64,000 bases of DNA from Chamaelirium japonicum (GCA_947650365.1 CANTAL010000100.1:248001-312000), one strand, 5' to 3'; positions 25,777 to 40,477 are shown, counted from the first letter of the stretch. The notes: generated from the sequence alone by a model not told the origin. Numbers and translations are program-made.

Positions 25777-26956
25777 CGATCCATTCTTATTCGTTCATAC
25801 GATCCATTCTAATTCATTCGTACGATCCATTCTAATTCGTTCGTACGATCCTAATTCATTCGTACGATCCATTCTTATTCATTCGCACGATCCATTCTAA
25901 TTTATTCGTACGATCCATTCTAATTCATTCGTACGATCTATTCTAATTCATTCGCATGATCCATTATAATTCATTCGTACGATCCATTCTAATTCATTCT
26001 TACGAATGTAACCATTCTAATTCATTCGTACAATCCATTCTAATTCATTTGCACGATTCATTCTAATTCATTCGTATGATCCATTCTAATTCATTCCTAC
26101 GATCTATTCTAATTCATTCGCTCGAATGTATCCATTCTAATTCATTCGTTCGATCCATTCTAATTCATTCGTACGATCCATTCAAATTCATTCGCATAAT
26201 CCATTCTAATTCATTCATACGATCCATTCTAATCCATTCGTACGATCCATTCTAATTCATTCGTACGATCCATTCTAATCCATTCGTACGATCCATTCTA
26301 ATCTATTCGTACGATCCATTCTAATTCATTCGTATGATCCATTCTAATTCATTCGCACGAATGTATCCATTCTAATTCATTCGTACAATCCATTCTAATT
26401 CATTCGCACGATCCATTCTAATTCAGTCGTATGATACATTCTAATTCATTCCTACGATCTATTCTAATTTATTCGCTCGAATGTATCCATTCGAATTCAT
26501 TCGCACAATCCAATCTAATTCATTCGTACGATCCGTACGATCCATTCTAATTCATTCGCTCGAATGTATCCATTATAATTCATTCGTACGATCCATTCTA
26601 ATTCATTCGTATGATCCATTCTAATTCATTCTCACGAATGTAACCTTTCTAATTCATTTGTATGATCCATTCTAATTCATTCGTACGAATCAATTTGAAT
26701 GGATCGTACGAATGAATTAGAATAGATCGTACGAATGAATTAGAATGGATCGTACGAATAAATTAGAATGGATCGTGCGAAAGAATTAGAATGGATCGTG
26801 CGAATGAATTAGAATGGATACATTCGAGCAAATGAATTGGAATGGATCGTACTGATCATATGAATGAATTAGAATGGATGTGCGAATGAATTTGAATGGA
26901 TCATGCGAATGAATTAGAATGGACCGTACGAATGAATTAGAATAGATCATAGGAAT
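24777..26956. repeat. Segmental duplication A, copy 2 (about 2.2 kb)
   Basis: Near-identical partner of about 9,395-11,625, including switches at 25,776 and 26,687. It lacks one 51-bp (23+28) unit present in copy 1, near 25,420. Right of about 26,956 the two copies diverge (AGATCATAGG here, AGATCGTGCG there). Confidence 0.9.
25776..26687 (-). repeat. Satellite block, - orientation
   Basis: Counterpart of 10,446-11,356. It holds HOR-1 at about 26,075-26,210 and GATCCGTACGATCC near 26,532, where copy 1 has GATCCGAACGATCC. It ends at junction J5. Confidence 0.95.
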
Positions 26957-27957
26957 GAATTAGAATGGATCGTGCAAATGAATTAGAATGGATACATTCG
27001 AGCGAATGAATTAGAATGGATCGTACGAATTAATAAGAATGGATCCACTCGTTCGTTCGATCCATTCTAATTTATTCGTACGATCCATTCTAATTCATTC
27101 GTACGATCCATTCTAATTCGTACGAATGAATTAGAATGGATCGTGCGAATGAATTAGAATGGATCGTACGAATGAATTAGAATGGATCGTACGAATGAAT
27201 TAGAATGGATCATAGGAATGAATTAGAATGGATCGTGCAAATGAATTAGAATGGATACATTCGAGCGAATGAATTAGAATGGATCGTACGAATTAATTAG
27301 AATGGATCCACCGAATGAGTTAGAATGGATCATACGAATGAATTAGAATATATCGTACGAATGAATTAGAATGGATCGTACGAATAAATTAGAATGGATT
27401 GTACGAATGAATTAGAAAGGTTACATTCGTGAGAATGAATTAGAATGGATCATACGAATGAATTAGAATGGATCATGCGAATGAATTTGAATGGATCATA
27501 CGAATGAATTAGAATGGATCGAATGAATGAATTAGAATGGATCGAACGAACGAATGGATCATGCGAATGAATTTGAATGGATCGTGCGAATGAATTAGAA
27601 TGGATCGTACGAATGAATTAGAATACTTCATGTGAATGAATAAGAATGGATCGTATGAATGAAATAAAATGGATCGTACGAATGGATTAGAATGGATCGT
27701 ACGAATGGATCATGTGAATGAATTAGATCGTGCGAATGAATTAGAATGGATCGTACGAATGGATTAGAATGGATTAGAATGGATCGTACGAATGAATTAG
27801 AATGGATCGTACAAATGAATTAGAAAGGTTACATTTGTAAGAATGAATTAGAATGGATCGTACGAATGAATTAGAATGGATCGTACGAATGGATTAGAAT
27901 GGATCGATCCATTCTAATTCAATCGCACGATCTATTCTAATTCAAATTCATTCGTAC
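26687..27957. repeat. Mainly + satellite with two tiny inversions
   Basis: '+' monomers interrupted by '-' at about 27,050-27,122 (about three monomers, entered at GGATCCACTCGTTCGTTCG) and '-' at about 27,905-27,957 (about two monomers, entered at GGATCGATCC). A GGATCCACCGAATGAG unit is at 27,305. The exit near 27,957 is junction J7. Confidence 0.92.
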
Positions 27958-29683
27958 GAATGAATAGAATGGATCGTACGAATGAATTAGAATGGATCAT
28001 ACGAATGAATTAGAATGGATCATACGAATGAATTAGAACGGATCGTGCGAAAGAATTAGAATGGATCGTACGAATGAATTAGAATGGATCGTACGAATGA
28101 ATTAGAATGGGGCGTACGAATGAATTAGAATGGATACCTATGTGCATATGAATTAGAATGGATCGTGCGAATGAATTAGAATGGATCGTAGGAATGAATT
28201 AAAATGGATCGTACGAATGAATTAGAATGGTTACATTCGTGCGAATGAATTAGAATGGATCGTAGGAATGGATTAGAATGGATCGTACGAATGGATTAGA
28301 ATGGATCGTATGAATTAATTAGAATGGATCATATAAATGAATTAGAAAGGTTACATTTGTAAGAATGAATTAGAATGGATCGTACGAATGAATTAGAATG
28401 GATCATAGGAATGAATAAGAATGGATCATACCAATGAATTAGAAAGATTACATTCGCGAGAATGAATTAGAATGGATCGTACGAATGAATTAGAATGGAT
28501 CGTACGAACGAATTAGAATGGATCGTAGAACGAATTAGAATGGATCGTACGAATGAATTAGAATGGATACATTCGAGCGAATGAATTAGAATAGATCGTA
28601 CGAATAAATTAGAATGGATCATAGGAATGAATTAGAATGGATCGTACGAATGGATTAGAACGCATTGTACGAATGAATTAGAATGGATCGTACAAATGAA
28701 TTAGAATGAATCGTACGAACGAATTAGAATGAATTAGAATGGATCATACGAATGAATTAGAATGGATCAAACGAATGAATTAGAATGGATACATTTGTGT
28801 GAATGAATTAGAATGGATCGTACGAATGAATTAGACTGGATCATATGAATAAATTAGAATGGATAAAATCATACGAATGAATTAGAATAGATCGTACGAA
28901 TGAATTAGAATGGATCGTACGAATGGATTAGAATGGATCGTACGAATGAATTAGAATGGATCATACAAATGAATTAGAAAGGTTACATTCCTGAATGAAT
29001 TAGAATGGATCGTACGAATGAATTAGAATGGATCATGCTAATGAATTTGAATGGATTGTATGAATGAATTAGAATGGATCGTACGAATGAATTAGAATGG
29101 ATACATTCGAGCGAATGAATTAGAATAGATCGTAAAAATGAATTAGAATGGATAAGACGAATGAATTAGAATGGATCGTGCGAATGAGTTAGAATGGATT
29201 GTACGAATGAATTAGAATGGATACATTCGTGCGAATTAATTAGAATGGATCGGACGAATGAATTAGAATGGATCGTAGGAATGAATTTGAATGGATCGTA
29301 CGAATGAATTAGAATGGTTACATTCGTGCGAATGAATTAGAATGGATCGTACGTAGGAATGAATTAGAATGGATCGTACGAATGAATTAGAATGGATCGT
29401 ACGAATGGATTAGAATGGATCATGCGAATGAATTAGAATGGATCGTATGAATAAATTAGAATGGATCATACGAATGAATTAAAATGGATACATTTGTGCG
29501 AATGAATTAGAATGGATCATACGATCTAATTAGAATGGATCATACGAATGAATTAGAATCGATCGTATGAATGAATAAGAATGGATCGTACGAATGAATT
29601 AGAATGGATCGTGCGAATGAATTAGAATGAATCGTACGAATGCATTAGAATGGATCGTACGAATGAATTAGAATGAATCGTAC
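27957..29683 (+). repeat. Satellite block, + orientation
   Basis: About 1.7 kb of '+' monomers. It has AAAGGTTACATTTG units at about 28,345 and 28,975, GAACGCATTG at about 28,648 and a '+' HOR-1 copy at about 29,100-29,260. It ends at TGAATCGTACGATCC (J1). Confidence 0.95.
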
Positions 29684-30575
29684 GATCCATTCTAATTCAT
29701 TCGTCCGATCCATTCTAATTCATTCGCACGAATGTATCCATTCTAATTCATTCGCACGGTCTATTCTAATTCATTCACACAATCCATTCTAATTCATTCG
29801 TCCGATCCATTCTAATTCATTTGCACGAATATATCAATTGTAATTCATTTGCACGATCCATTTTAATCCATTCGTACGATCCATTCTAATTCATTCGTAC
29901 GATCCATTCTAATCGTTCGTACGATCCATTCTAATTCGTTCATACGATCCATTCTAATTGATTCGCACGATCCATTCTAATTCATTTGTACGATCCATTT
30001 TAATTCATTCGCATGATCCATTCTAATTCATTCGTATGATACATTCGTGCGAATGAATTAGAATGGATCGTACGAATGAATTAGAATGGATCGTATGAAT
30101 GAATTAGAATAGATCGTGCGAATAAATTAGATTGGATCATACGAATGAATTAGAATAGATATGTTCATGTGAATGAATTAGAATGGATCGTACGAATGAA
30201 TTAGAATGGATCATGCGAATGAATTAGAATGAATCGTACGAATGCATTCTAATTCATTCGTACGATCCTTTCTAATTCATTCTCACGAATGTAACCTTTC
30301 TAATTCATTTGTATGATCCATTCTAATTCATTCGTACGATCCATTCTAATCCATTCGTATGATCCATTCTAATTCATCGCACGATCCATTCTAATTCATT
30401 CGCTCGAATGTATCCATTCTAATTCATTCGAATGAATTAGAATTGATCGTGCGAATGGATTAGAATGGATACATTCGTACGAATGAATTAGAACGGATCG
30501 TGCGAATGAATTGTAATGGATTGTACGAATGAATTCGAATGGATCGTACGAATGAATTTGAATGGATCGTACGAT
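29683..30575. repeat. Short alternating satellite blocks
   Basis: '-' at about 29,683-30,042, '+' at about 30,042-30,246, '-' at about 30,246-30,430 and '+' at about 30,430-30,575. The switch at 30,042 (CGTATGATACATTCGTGCG) recurs at 63,252. Those at 30,246 (AATGCATTCTAATTC) and 30,430 (ATTCATTCGAATGAATT) are palindromes without CGTACG. A minus-strand open frame at 30,396-30,602 is read-through. Confidence 0.92.
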
Positions 30576-32975
30576 CCATTCTAATTCATTCGTCCGATCC
30601 ATTCTAATTCATTCGCACGAATGTATCCATTCTAATTCATTCGTACAATCCATTCTAATTCATTCACTTGATCCATTCTAATTCATTCGTATGATCCATT
30701 CTAATTCATTCCTACGATCTATTCTAATTCATTCGCTCGAATGTATCCATTCTAATTCATTCGTACGATCCATTCTAATGCATTCGTACGATTAATTCAA
30801 ATTCATTCACACGATCCATTCTAATTCATTCGTACGATCTATTCTAATTCATTCGCACGATCCATTCTAATTCATTCGCTCGAATGTATCCATTCTAATT
30901 CATTTGTACGATCCATTCTAATCCATTCGTACGATCCATTCTAATTCATTCGCACGAATGAAACCATTCTAATTCATTCGCACGATCCATTCTAATTCAC
31001 TCCTACAATCCATTCTAATTCATTCGCACGAATGTATCCATTCTAATTTATTCGTACGATCCATTCTAATTCATTCGCACAAATGTATCTATTCTAATTC
31101 ATTCGTACAATGCGTTCTAATCCATTCGTACGATCCATTCTAATCCATTCGTATGATCCATTCTAACTCATTCGCACGAATGTAACCATTCTAATTCATT
31201 CGTACGATCCATTCTAATTCATTCCTACGATCCATTCTAATTCATTCGCACGAATGTATCCATTCTAATTCATTTGCACGATCCATTCTAATTCATTCCT
31301 ATGATCCATTCTAATTCATTCGTACGATCCATTCTAATTCATTTCCTCGAATGTATCCATTCTAATTCATTCGCACAATCCATTCTAATTCATTCGTACG
31401 ATCCATTCTAATTCATTCGTCTGATCCATTCTAACTCATTCGGTGGATCCATTCTAATTCATTCGTACGATCCATTCTAATTCATTCGCACGATCCATTC
31501 TAATTTATTCGTACGATCCATTCTAATTTATTCGTACGATCTATTCTAATTCATTCGCATTATCCATTCTAATTCATTCCTACGATCCATTCTAATTCAT
31601 TCGTACAATTCATTCAAATTCATTCGTACGATGCAATCTAATTCATTCGCACAAATGTATCTATTCTAATTCATTTGTACAAGGCGTTCTAATCCATTCG
31701 TATGATTCATTCTAAACCATTCGTACGATCCATTATAATTCATTCGCACGAATGTAACCATTCTAATTCATTCATATGATCCATTCTAATTCATTCCTAC
31801 GATCCATTCTAATTCATTCGTATGATCCATTCTAATTCATTCGTACGATCCATTCTAATTCATTTGCATGAATGTATTCATTCTAATTTATTCGTACGTC
31901 GTACGATCCATTCTAATTCATTCGCTTAAATGTATCCATTCTAATTCATTCGTATGATTCATTCTAATTCATTCGCACGATCCATTCTAATTCATTCGTA
32001 CGATCCATTCTTATTCATTCGCACGAATATATCCATTCTAATTCATTTGCACGATCCATTCTAATTCATTCGTATGATCCATTCTAATTCATTCGTACGA
32101 TCCATTCTAATTCATTCGCTCGAATGTATCCATTCTAATTCATTCGTACGATTCATTCTAATTCATTCGCACGATCCATTCTAATTCATTTGCACGATCC
32201 ATTCTAATTCATTCCTATGATATATTCTAATTCATTCGTACGATCCATTCTAATTCATTCGCTCGAATGTATCCATTCTAATTCATTCGTACGATCCATT
32301 CTAATTCATTTGTGCGATCCATTCTAATTCATTCGTACGATCCATTCTTATTCATTCGTACAATCCATTATAATTCATTCGTACACTCCATTCTTATTCA
32401 TCGCACAAATGTATCCATTCTAATTTATTAGTACGATCCATTCAAATTCCATCGTATGATCCATTCAAATTCATTCGCACGATCAATTCTAATTCATTCG
32501 TCCGATCCATTCTAATTCATTCGCACGAATGTATCCATTCTAATTCATTCGTACGATCCATTCTAATCCATTCGTACGATCCATTCTAATTCATTCGTAC
32601 GATCCATTCGAATTCATTCGTATGAATGTATCCATTCTAATTTATTTGTACGATCCAGTCTAATTCATTCGTACGATCCATTCTAATTCATTCGCACGAA
32701 TGTATCCATTCTAATTTACTCGTACGATCCATTCTAATTCATTCGTATGATCCATTCTAACTCATTCGCATGATCAATTCAAATTCATTCGCACAATCCA
32801 TTCTAATTCATTCGTACGATCTGTGCGATCCATTCTAATTCATTCGCTCGAATGTATCCATTCTAATTCATTCGTACGATCCATTCTAATTCATTCGTAT
32901 GATCCATTCTAATTCATTCTCACGAATGTAACCTTTCTAATTCATTTATATGATCCATTCTAATTCATTCGTACG
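30575..32975 (-). repeat. Long satellite block, - orientation
   Basis: 2.4 kb of '-' monomers starting at perfect GGATCGTACGATCC (30,571). It contains HOR-1 at about 30,585-30,745, ACAATGCGTTC at about 31,107, HOR-2 at about 31,190-31,360, CATTCGGTGGATCC at about 31,438 and ATGCAATC near 31,632. Duplication B copy 2 starts at about 32,784. Confidence 0.95.
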
Positions 32976-34449
32976 AATGAATTTGAATGGATCGTACGAA
33001 TGAATTAGAATAGATCGTACGAATGAATTAGAATGGATCGTACGAATAAATTAGAATGGATCGTGCGAAAGAATTAGAATGGATCGTGCGAATGAATTAG
33101 AATGGATACATTCGATCGAATGAATTGGAATGGATCGTACAGATCGTATGAATGAATTAGAATGGATCGTGCGAATGAATTTGAATGGATCATGCGAATG
33201 AATTAGAAAGGACCGTACGAATGAATTAGAATAGATCGTGCGAACGAATTAGAATGGATCGTACGAATGAATTAGAATGGATACATTCGAGCGAATGAAT
33301 TAGAAAGGATCGTACGAATGAAGTAGAATGGATCATAGGAATGAATTAGAATGGATCGTGCAAATGAATTAGAATGGATACATTCATGCGAATGAATTAG
33401 AATGGATCGTGAGAATGAATTAGAATGGATCGTACGAATGAATTAGAATGGATATACTTGAACGAATAAATTAGAATGGTTCATACGAATGAATTAGAAT
33501 AGATCGTACGAATGAATTAGAATGGATCGTGCGAATAAATTAGAATCGATCATACGATTGAATTAGAATGGATCGTCCGAATGAATTAGATTGTACGAAT
33601 GAACTAGAATGGATCGTACGAATGAATTAAAATGGATACATTCATACGACTGAATTTGAATGGATCGTGTGAATGAATTAGAATGGATACATTCTTGCGA
33701 ATAAATTAGAATGGATCGTACGAATGAATTAGAATGGATCGTGCGAATGAATTTGAATGGATCGTACGAATGAATCTGAATGGATCGTGCGAATGAATTA
33801 GAATGAATCGTACGAATGCATTAGAATGGATCGTACGAATGGATTAGAATGGATCGTATGAATGAATTCTAATTCCATTCTAATTCATTCGTACGATCCA
33901 TTCTAATTCATTCGTACAATCCATTCCAATTCATTCGTACGATGCAATCTAATTCATTCGCAAAAATGTATCTATTCTAATTCATTCGTACAATGCGTTC
34001 TAACCCATTCGTACGATCCATTCTAATCCATGCGTACGATCCATTCTAATTCATTCGCACGAATGTAACCATTCTAATTTATTCATATGATCCATTCTAA
34101 TTCATTCGTATGATTCATTCTAATTCATTCGTATGATCCATTCTAATTAATTCGTACGATCCATTCTAATTCATTTGCATGAATGTATCCATTCTAATTC
34201 ATTCGCACGAATGTATCCATTCTAATTCATTTGCACGATCCATTCTAATTCATTCGCATAAATGTATCGATTCTAATTCATTCATATGATCCATTCTAAT
34301 TTATTCGTATGATCTATTCTAATTCATTCACACGAATGTAACCATTCTAATTCATTCGTACGATCCATTCTAATTCATTCGTACGATCCATTCTAATTCA
34401 TTCGTACGATCCATTCTAATTCATTTGCACGATCCATTCTAATTCATTC
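32784..34449. repeat. Segmental duplication B, copy 2 (about 1.67 kb)
   Basis: Matches 11,165-12,830 at a fixed offset of 21,619, including the '-', '+', '-' order, the GTACAGATCGTATG truncated unit at 33,137-33,150 and ATGAATTCTAATTCC at about 33,861. Only scattered substitutions separate the copies. Confidence 0.9.
32975..33869 (+). repeat. Satellite block, + orientation
   Basis: Counterpart of 11,356-12,250, lying wholly inside duplication B and limited by the same J5 and J6 junctions. It includes a short unit near 33,590 (AATTAGATTGTACG). Confidence 0.95.
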
Positions 34450-37400
34450 GTATGATCCATTCTAATCCATTCGTACGATCTATTCTAATCCATTCGTACA
34501 ATCCATTCTAATTCATTCGCACGAATGTAACCATTCTAATTCATTCGTACGATCCATTCTAATTCATTCCTACGATCCATTCTAATTCATTCGCACGAAT
34601 GTATCCATTCTAATTCATTTGCACGATCCATTCTAATTCATTCCTATGATCCATTCTAATTCATTCGCACGATCAATTCTAATTCATTCGTACGATCCGT
34701 TCTAATTTATTCATACAATCCATTCTAATTCATTCATACAATCCATTCTAATTTATTCGTACAAATGTATCCATTCTAATTCATTCGTACGATCCATTCT
34801 AATTAATTCGTACGATCCAGTCTAATCCATTCGTACGATCCATTCTAATTCATTTTCACAAATGTAACCTTTCTAATTCATTTGTACGATCCATTCTAAA
34901 TCATTCGCACGATCCATTCTAATCCATTCGTACGATCCATTCTAATCCATTCGTACGATCCATTCTAATTCATTCGCACGAATGTAACCATTCTAATTCA
35001 TTCGTATGATCCATTCTAATTCATTCCTACGATCCATTCTAATTCATTCGCACGAATGTATCCATTCTAATTCATTTGCACGATCCATTCTAATTCATTC
35101 CTATGATCCATTCTAATTCATTCGTACGATCCATTCTAATTCATTCGCTTGAATGTATCCATAAAAATTCATTCGTACGATCCATTTTAATCCATTCGTA
35201 CGATCCATTCTAATTCATTCGTACAATGCGTTCTAATCCATTCATACGATCCATTCTAATTCATTTGTACGATCCATTCTAATTCATTCGTACGATCCAT
35301 TCTAATTCATTCGTATGATCCATTCTAATTCATTCCTATGTCTAATTCATTCTTACGATCCATTTAAATTCATTCGTACGATGCATTCTAATCCATTCGT
35401 ACGATCCATTCTAATTCATTCGTATGATCCATTCTAATTCATTCTCACAAATGTAACCTTTCTAATTCATTTGTACGATCCATTCTAATTCATTCGTACG
35501 ATCCATTCTAATCCATTCCTACGATCCATTCTAATCCATTCGTACGATCCATTCTAATTCATTCGCACGAATTTAACCATTCTAATTCATTCGTACGATC
35601 CATTCTAATTCTTTCCTACGATCCATTCTAATTCCTTCACACGAATGTATGCATTCTAATTCATTTGAACGATCCATTCTAATTCATTCCTATGATCCAT
35701 TCTAATTCATTCGTACGATCCATTCTAATTCATTCGCTCGAATGTATCCATTCTAAGTTATTCGTATGATCCATTCTAATTCGTTCGTACGATCCATTTT
35801 AATTCGTTCGTACGATCCATTCTAATTCATTCACACGATCCATTCTAATTCATTCTCACGAATGTAACCTTTCTAATTCATTTCTATGATCCATTCTAAT
35901 TCATTCGTACGATCCATTCTAATCCATTCGTACGATCCATTCTCATCCATTCGTATGATCCATTCTAATCCATTCGTACGATCCATTCTAATTCATTCGT
36001 ACGATCCATTCTAATTCATTCGTACGATCCATTCTAATTCATTCCTATGATCCATTCTAATTCATTCGTACGATCCATTCTAATTCATTCGTATGATCCA
36101 TTCTAATTCTTTCATATGATCCATTTTAATTCATTCGCTCGAATGTATCCATTCTAATTCATTCATACGATCCATTCTAACTCATTCATACGATCCATTC
36201 TAATTCATTCGCATGAATGTATGTATCCATTTTAGTTCATTCGCACGATCCATTCTAATTCATACGTACAATCTATTCTAATTCATACGTACAATCCATT
36301 CTAATTCATTCGTACGAATGTATCCATTCTAATTCATTCGTACGATCCATTCTAATTCAATCGTACAATGCGTTCTAATCCATTCGTACGATCTATTCTA
36401 ATCCATTCGTACGATCCATTCTAATTCATTCGCACGAATGTAACCATTCTAATCCATTCATATGATCTATTCTAATTCATTCGTTCGATCCATTCTAATT
36501 CATTCATATGATCCATTCTAATCCATTCGTACGATCCATTCTAATTCATTTGCATGAATGTATCCATTCTAATTTATTCGTACGTTCCAGCCTAATTCAT
36601 TCGTACGATCCATTCTAATTCATTCGCACGAATGTATCCATTCTAATTCTTTCGTACGATCCATTATAATTTATTCGTATGATCCATTCTAATGCATTCG
36701 CACGATCCATTCAAATTCATTCGCACGATCCATTCTAATTCATTCGCACAATCCATTCTAATTCATTCGCTCGAATGTATCCATTCTAATTCATTCGCAT
36801 GATCCATTCTAATTCATTCGTACGATCCATTCTAATTCATTCGTACGATCCATTCTAATTCATTCTTATGATCAATTCTAATTCATTCGCACGATCCATT
36901 CTAATTCATTTAAACGATCTATTCTAATTCATTCGTACGATCCATACAAATTCATTCGCACGAATGTATCCATTCTAATTCATTCCTACGATCCATTCTA
37001 ATTCATTCGTACGATCCATTCTAATTCATTCGCTCGAATGTATCCATTCTAATTCATTCGTACGATCCATTCTAATTCATTCGTACGATCCATTCTAATC
37101 CATTCGTACGATCCATTATAATTCATTCATACGATCCATTCTAATTCATTCTCACAAATGTAACCTTTCTAATTTATTTGCACGATTCATTCTAATTCAT
37201 TCGTACGATCCATTCTAATCCATTCGTACGATCCATTCTAATCCATTCGTACGATCCATTCTAATTCATTCGCACGAATGTAACCACTCTAATTCATTCG
37301 TATGATCCATTCTAATTCATTCATACGATCCATTCTAACTCATTCTCATAAATGTAACCTTTCTAATTCATTTGTATGATCCATTCTAATTCATTCGTAC

Positions 37401-38038
37401 GATCTATTCTAATTCATTCGCTCGAATGTATCCATTCTAATTCATTCGTACGATCTATTCTAATTCATTCGCACGAATGTAACCATTCTAATTCATTCCT
37501 ACGATCCATTCTAATTCATTCATACAATCCATTCTAATTCATTCGCACGAATGTATCCATTCTAATTCATTCGTACGATCCATTCTAATCCATTCGTACG
37601 ATCCATTCTAATCCATTCGTACCATCCATTCTAATTCATTTATATGATCTATTCTAATTCATTCTCACAAATGTAACCTTTCTAATTCATTTGTACGATC
37701 CTTTCTAATTCATTCGTACGATCCATTCTAATCCATTCGTACGATTCATTCTAATTCATTCCTACGATCCATTCTAATTCATTCGAACGAATGTATCCAT
37801 TCTAATTCATTTGCAAGATCCATTCTAATTTATTCCTATGATCCATTCTAATTCATTCGTACGATCCATATAAATTCATTCGCTCGAATGTATCCATTCT
37901 AATTAATTCGTACGATCCATTCTAATTTGTTCATACGATCCATTCTAATTCGTTCGTACGATCCATTCTAATTCATTCGCACGAATGTATCCATTCTAAT
38001 TCATTCGCACGAATGTATCTATTCTAATTCATTCCTTC
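33869..38038 (-). repeat. Longest satellite block, - orientation
   Basis: About 4.2 kb without a switch, the longest single-orientation run here. HOR-2-like copies lie at about 34,520-34,690, 34,990-35,170, 35,560-35,810 and 37,750-37,960. CTCACAAATGTAACC units are at about 34,858, 35,445, 37,145 and 37,665. It ends at TCCTTCGAATGAATT. Confidence 0.95.
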
Positions 38039-38492
38039 GAATGAATTAGAATGGATCGTACTAATGGATTAGAATGGATCGTACGAATGGATTAGAATGG
38101 ATCGTACAAATGAATTAGAATGGATCGTACAAATGAAATAGAAAGGTTACATTTCTGTGCGAATGAATTAGAATGGATCGTACGAATGAATTCGAATGGA
38201 TCGTGCGAATGAATTAGAATGGATCGTTTGAATAAATTAGAATGGATCGTACGAATGAATTAAAATGGATACATTTGTGCGAATGAATTAGAATGGATCG
38301 TACAAATGAATTAGAATGGATCGAACGAATGAATTAGAATGGATCGTACGAATGAATTAGAATGGATCGTACGAATGAATTAGAATGGATACATTCGTGC
38401 GAATGAATTAGAATAGATCGTACGAATGAATTATAATAGATCATACGAATGGATTAGAACGCATTGGACGAATGAATTAGATTGCATCGTAC
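38038..38492 (+). repeat. Satellite block, + orientation
   Basis: About 19 '+' monomers. Order and end resemble 7,624-8,151: GAATGGATTAG monomers, an AAAGGTTACATTTCTGTGCG unit, GAACGCATTG, then ATTGCATCGTACGATCC (J2). This suggests a diverged long copy of that region. Confidence 0.93.
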
Positions 38493-39011
38493 GATCCATT
38501 CTAATTCATTCGTACGATCCATTCTAATTCATTCGCACAAATGTATCTATTCTAATTCATTCGCTCGAATGTATCCATTTTAATTCATTCGTACGATCCA
38601 TTCTAATTCATTTGTACAATCTAATTCATTCGTACAATCCATTCTAATTCATCGTACGATCTATTCTAATTCATTCGCACGAATGTATCCATTCTAATTC
38701 ATTCGTACGATCCATTCTAATTCGTTCGTACGATCCATTCTAATTCATTCGTACGAATAAATTAAAATAGATATATTCAAGCAAATGAATTAGAATGGAT
38801 CGTACGAATGAATTAGAATGGATCGTACGAATGGACTAGAATTAGATCGTACGAATGAATTAGAATGGATCGTACGAATGAATTAGAATGAATCATATTC
38901 TAATTCATTTGCACGATCCATTCTAATTCATTCCTATGATCCATTCTAATTCATTCGAACGATCCATTCTAATTCATTCGCTCGAATGTATCCATTCTAA
39001 TTCATTCCTAC
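38492..39011. repeat. Alternating blocks; diverged copy of the 470-bp unit
   Basis: '-' at about 38,492-38,753, '+' at about 38,753-38,898 and '-' at about 38,898-39,011. Switch sequences and order follow 8,151-9,191, including GTACAATCTAATTC (18-bp unit), CGTACGAATAAATT and ATGAATCATATTCTAATTC. There is no tandem doubling here. The last switch, CCTACGAATTAATT, is unique. Confidence 0.88.
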
Positions 39012-40477
39012 GAATTAATTAGAATGGATACTTTTGTGCGATGAATAAGAATGGAGCGTATGAATGAATTAGAATGGAGCGTACGAATGAACTAGAATGG
39101 ATACATTCGTGCGAATGAATTAGAATGGATCATATGAAAGAATTAGAATGGATACATTCGAGCGAATGAATTAGAATGGATCGTACGAATGAATTAGAAT
39201 GGATCATAGGAATGAATTAGAATGGATCGTGCAAATGTATTAGAATGGATTGTACGAATGAATTAGAATGGATACATTCATGCGAATGAATTAGAATGGA
39301 TCGTACGAATGAACTAGAATGGATACATTCAAGCGAATGAACGAATTAGAATGGATCGTATGAATGAATTAGAATGGATCGTACGAATGAATTAGAATGG
39401 ATCGTGCGAATGATTTAGAATGGATCATGCGAATGAATTAGAATGGAACATACGAATGAATTAGAATGGATTGTATGAATGAGTTTGAATGGATCGTACA
39501 AATGAATTAGAATGGATCGTGCGAATGAATTAGAATGGATACATTCGAGCGAATGAATTAGAATGGATCATACGAATGGATTAGAATGGATCGTACGAAT
39601 GGATTAGAATGGATCATACGAATGGATTAGAATGGATCGTACGAATGAATTAGAATGGATACATACAAATGAATTAGAAAGGTTACATTCGTGCGAATGA
39701 ATTAGAATGTATCGTACGAATGAATTAGAATGGATCGTGCGAATGAATTAGAATGAATTGTACGAATGCATTAGAATAAATTAGAATGGATCATACAAAT
39801 GAATTAGAATGGATCGTACGAATGAATTAGAATGGATCGGATGAATGAATTAGAATGGATCATACGAATGAATTAGAATGGATCGTACGAATGAATTAGA
39901 ATTGATCATACGAATGAATTAGAATGGATCGTACGAATGAATTAGAATGGATCGTGCGAATGAATTAGAATGGATCATATGAATAAATTAGAATGGATCG
40001 TATGAATGAATTAAAATGGATACATTTGTGCGAATGAATTAGAATGGATCATACGATCTAATTAGAATGGATCGTACGAATGAATTAGAATGGATCGTAC
40101 GAATGAATTTGGATGGATAGTGCGAATGAATTAGAATGGATCGTACGAATAAATTAGAATGGATTGTACGAATGAATTAGAATAGATCGTGCGAATGAAT
40201 TATAATGGATCGTACGAAAGAATTAGAATGGATCGTACGAATGAATAATGGATCATATGAATGAATTAGAATCGATCGTGCGAATAAATTAGAATGGATC
40301 ATACGAATGAATTAAAATGGATCGTGCGAATGAATTAGAATGAATCGTATGAATGAATTAGAATAGATCGTGTGAATAAATTAGAATGGATCATACGAAT
40401 GAATTAGAATAGATCGTACGAATGAATTAGAATGGATACATTTGTGCGAATGAATTAGAATAGATATATTTGAACGA
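39011..40477 (+). repeat. Satellite block, + orientation
   Basis: Tandem '+' monomers. Markers GATGAATAAGAATGGAGCG at about 39,039-39,057 also occur near 21,509. It ends at TTTGAACGATCC near 40,477. Confidence 0.95.
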
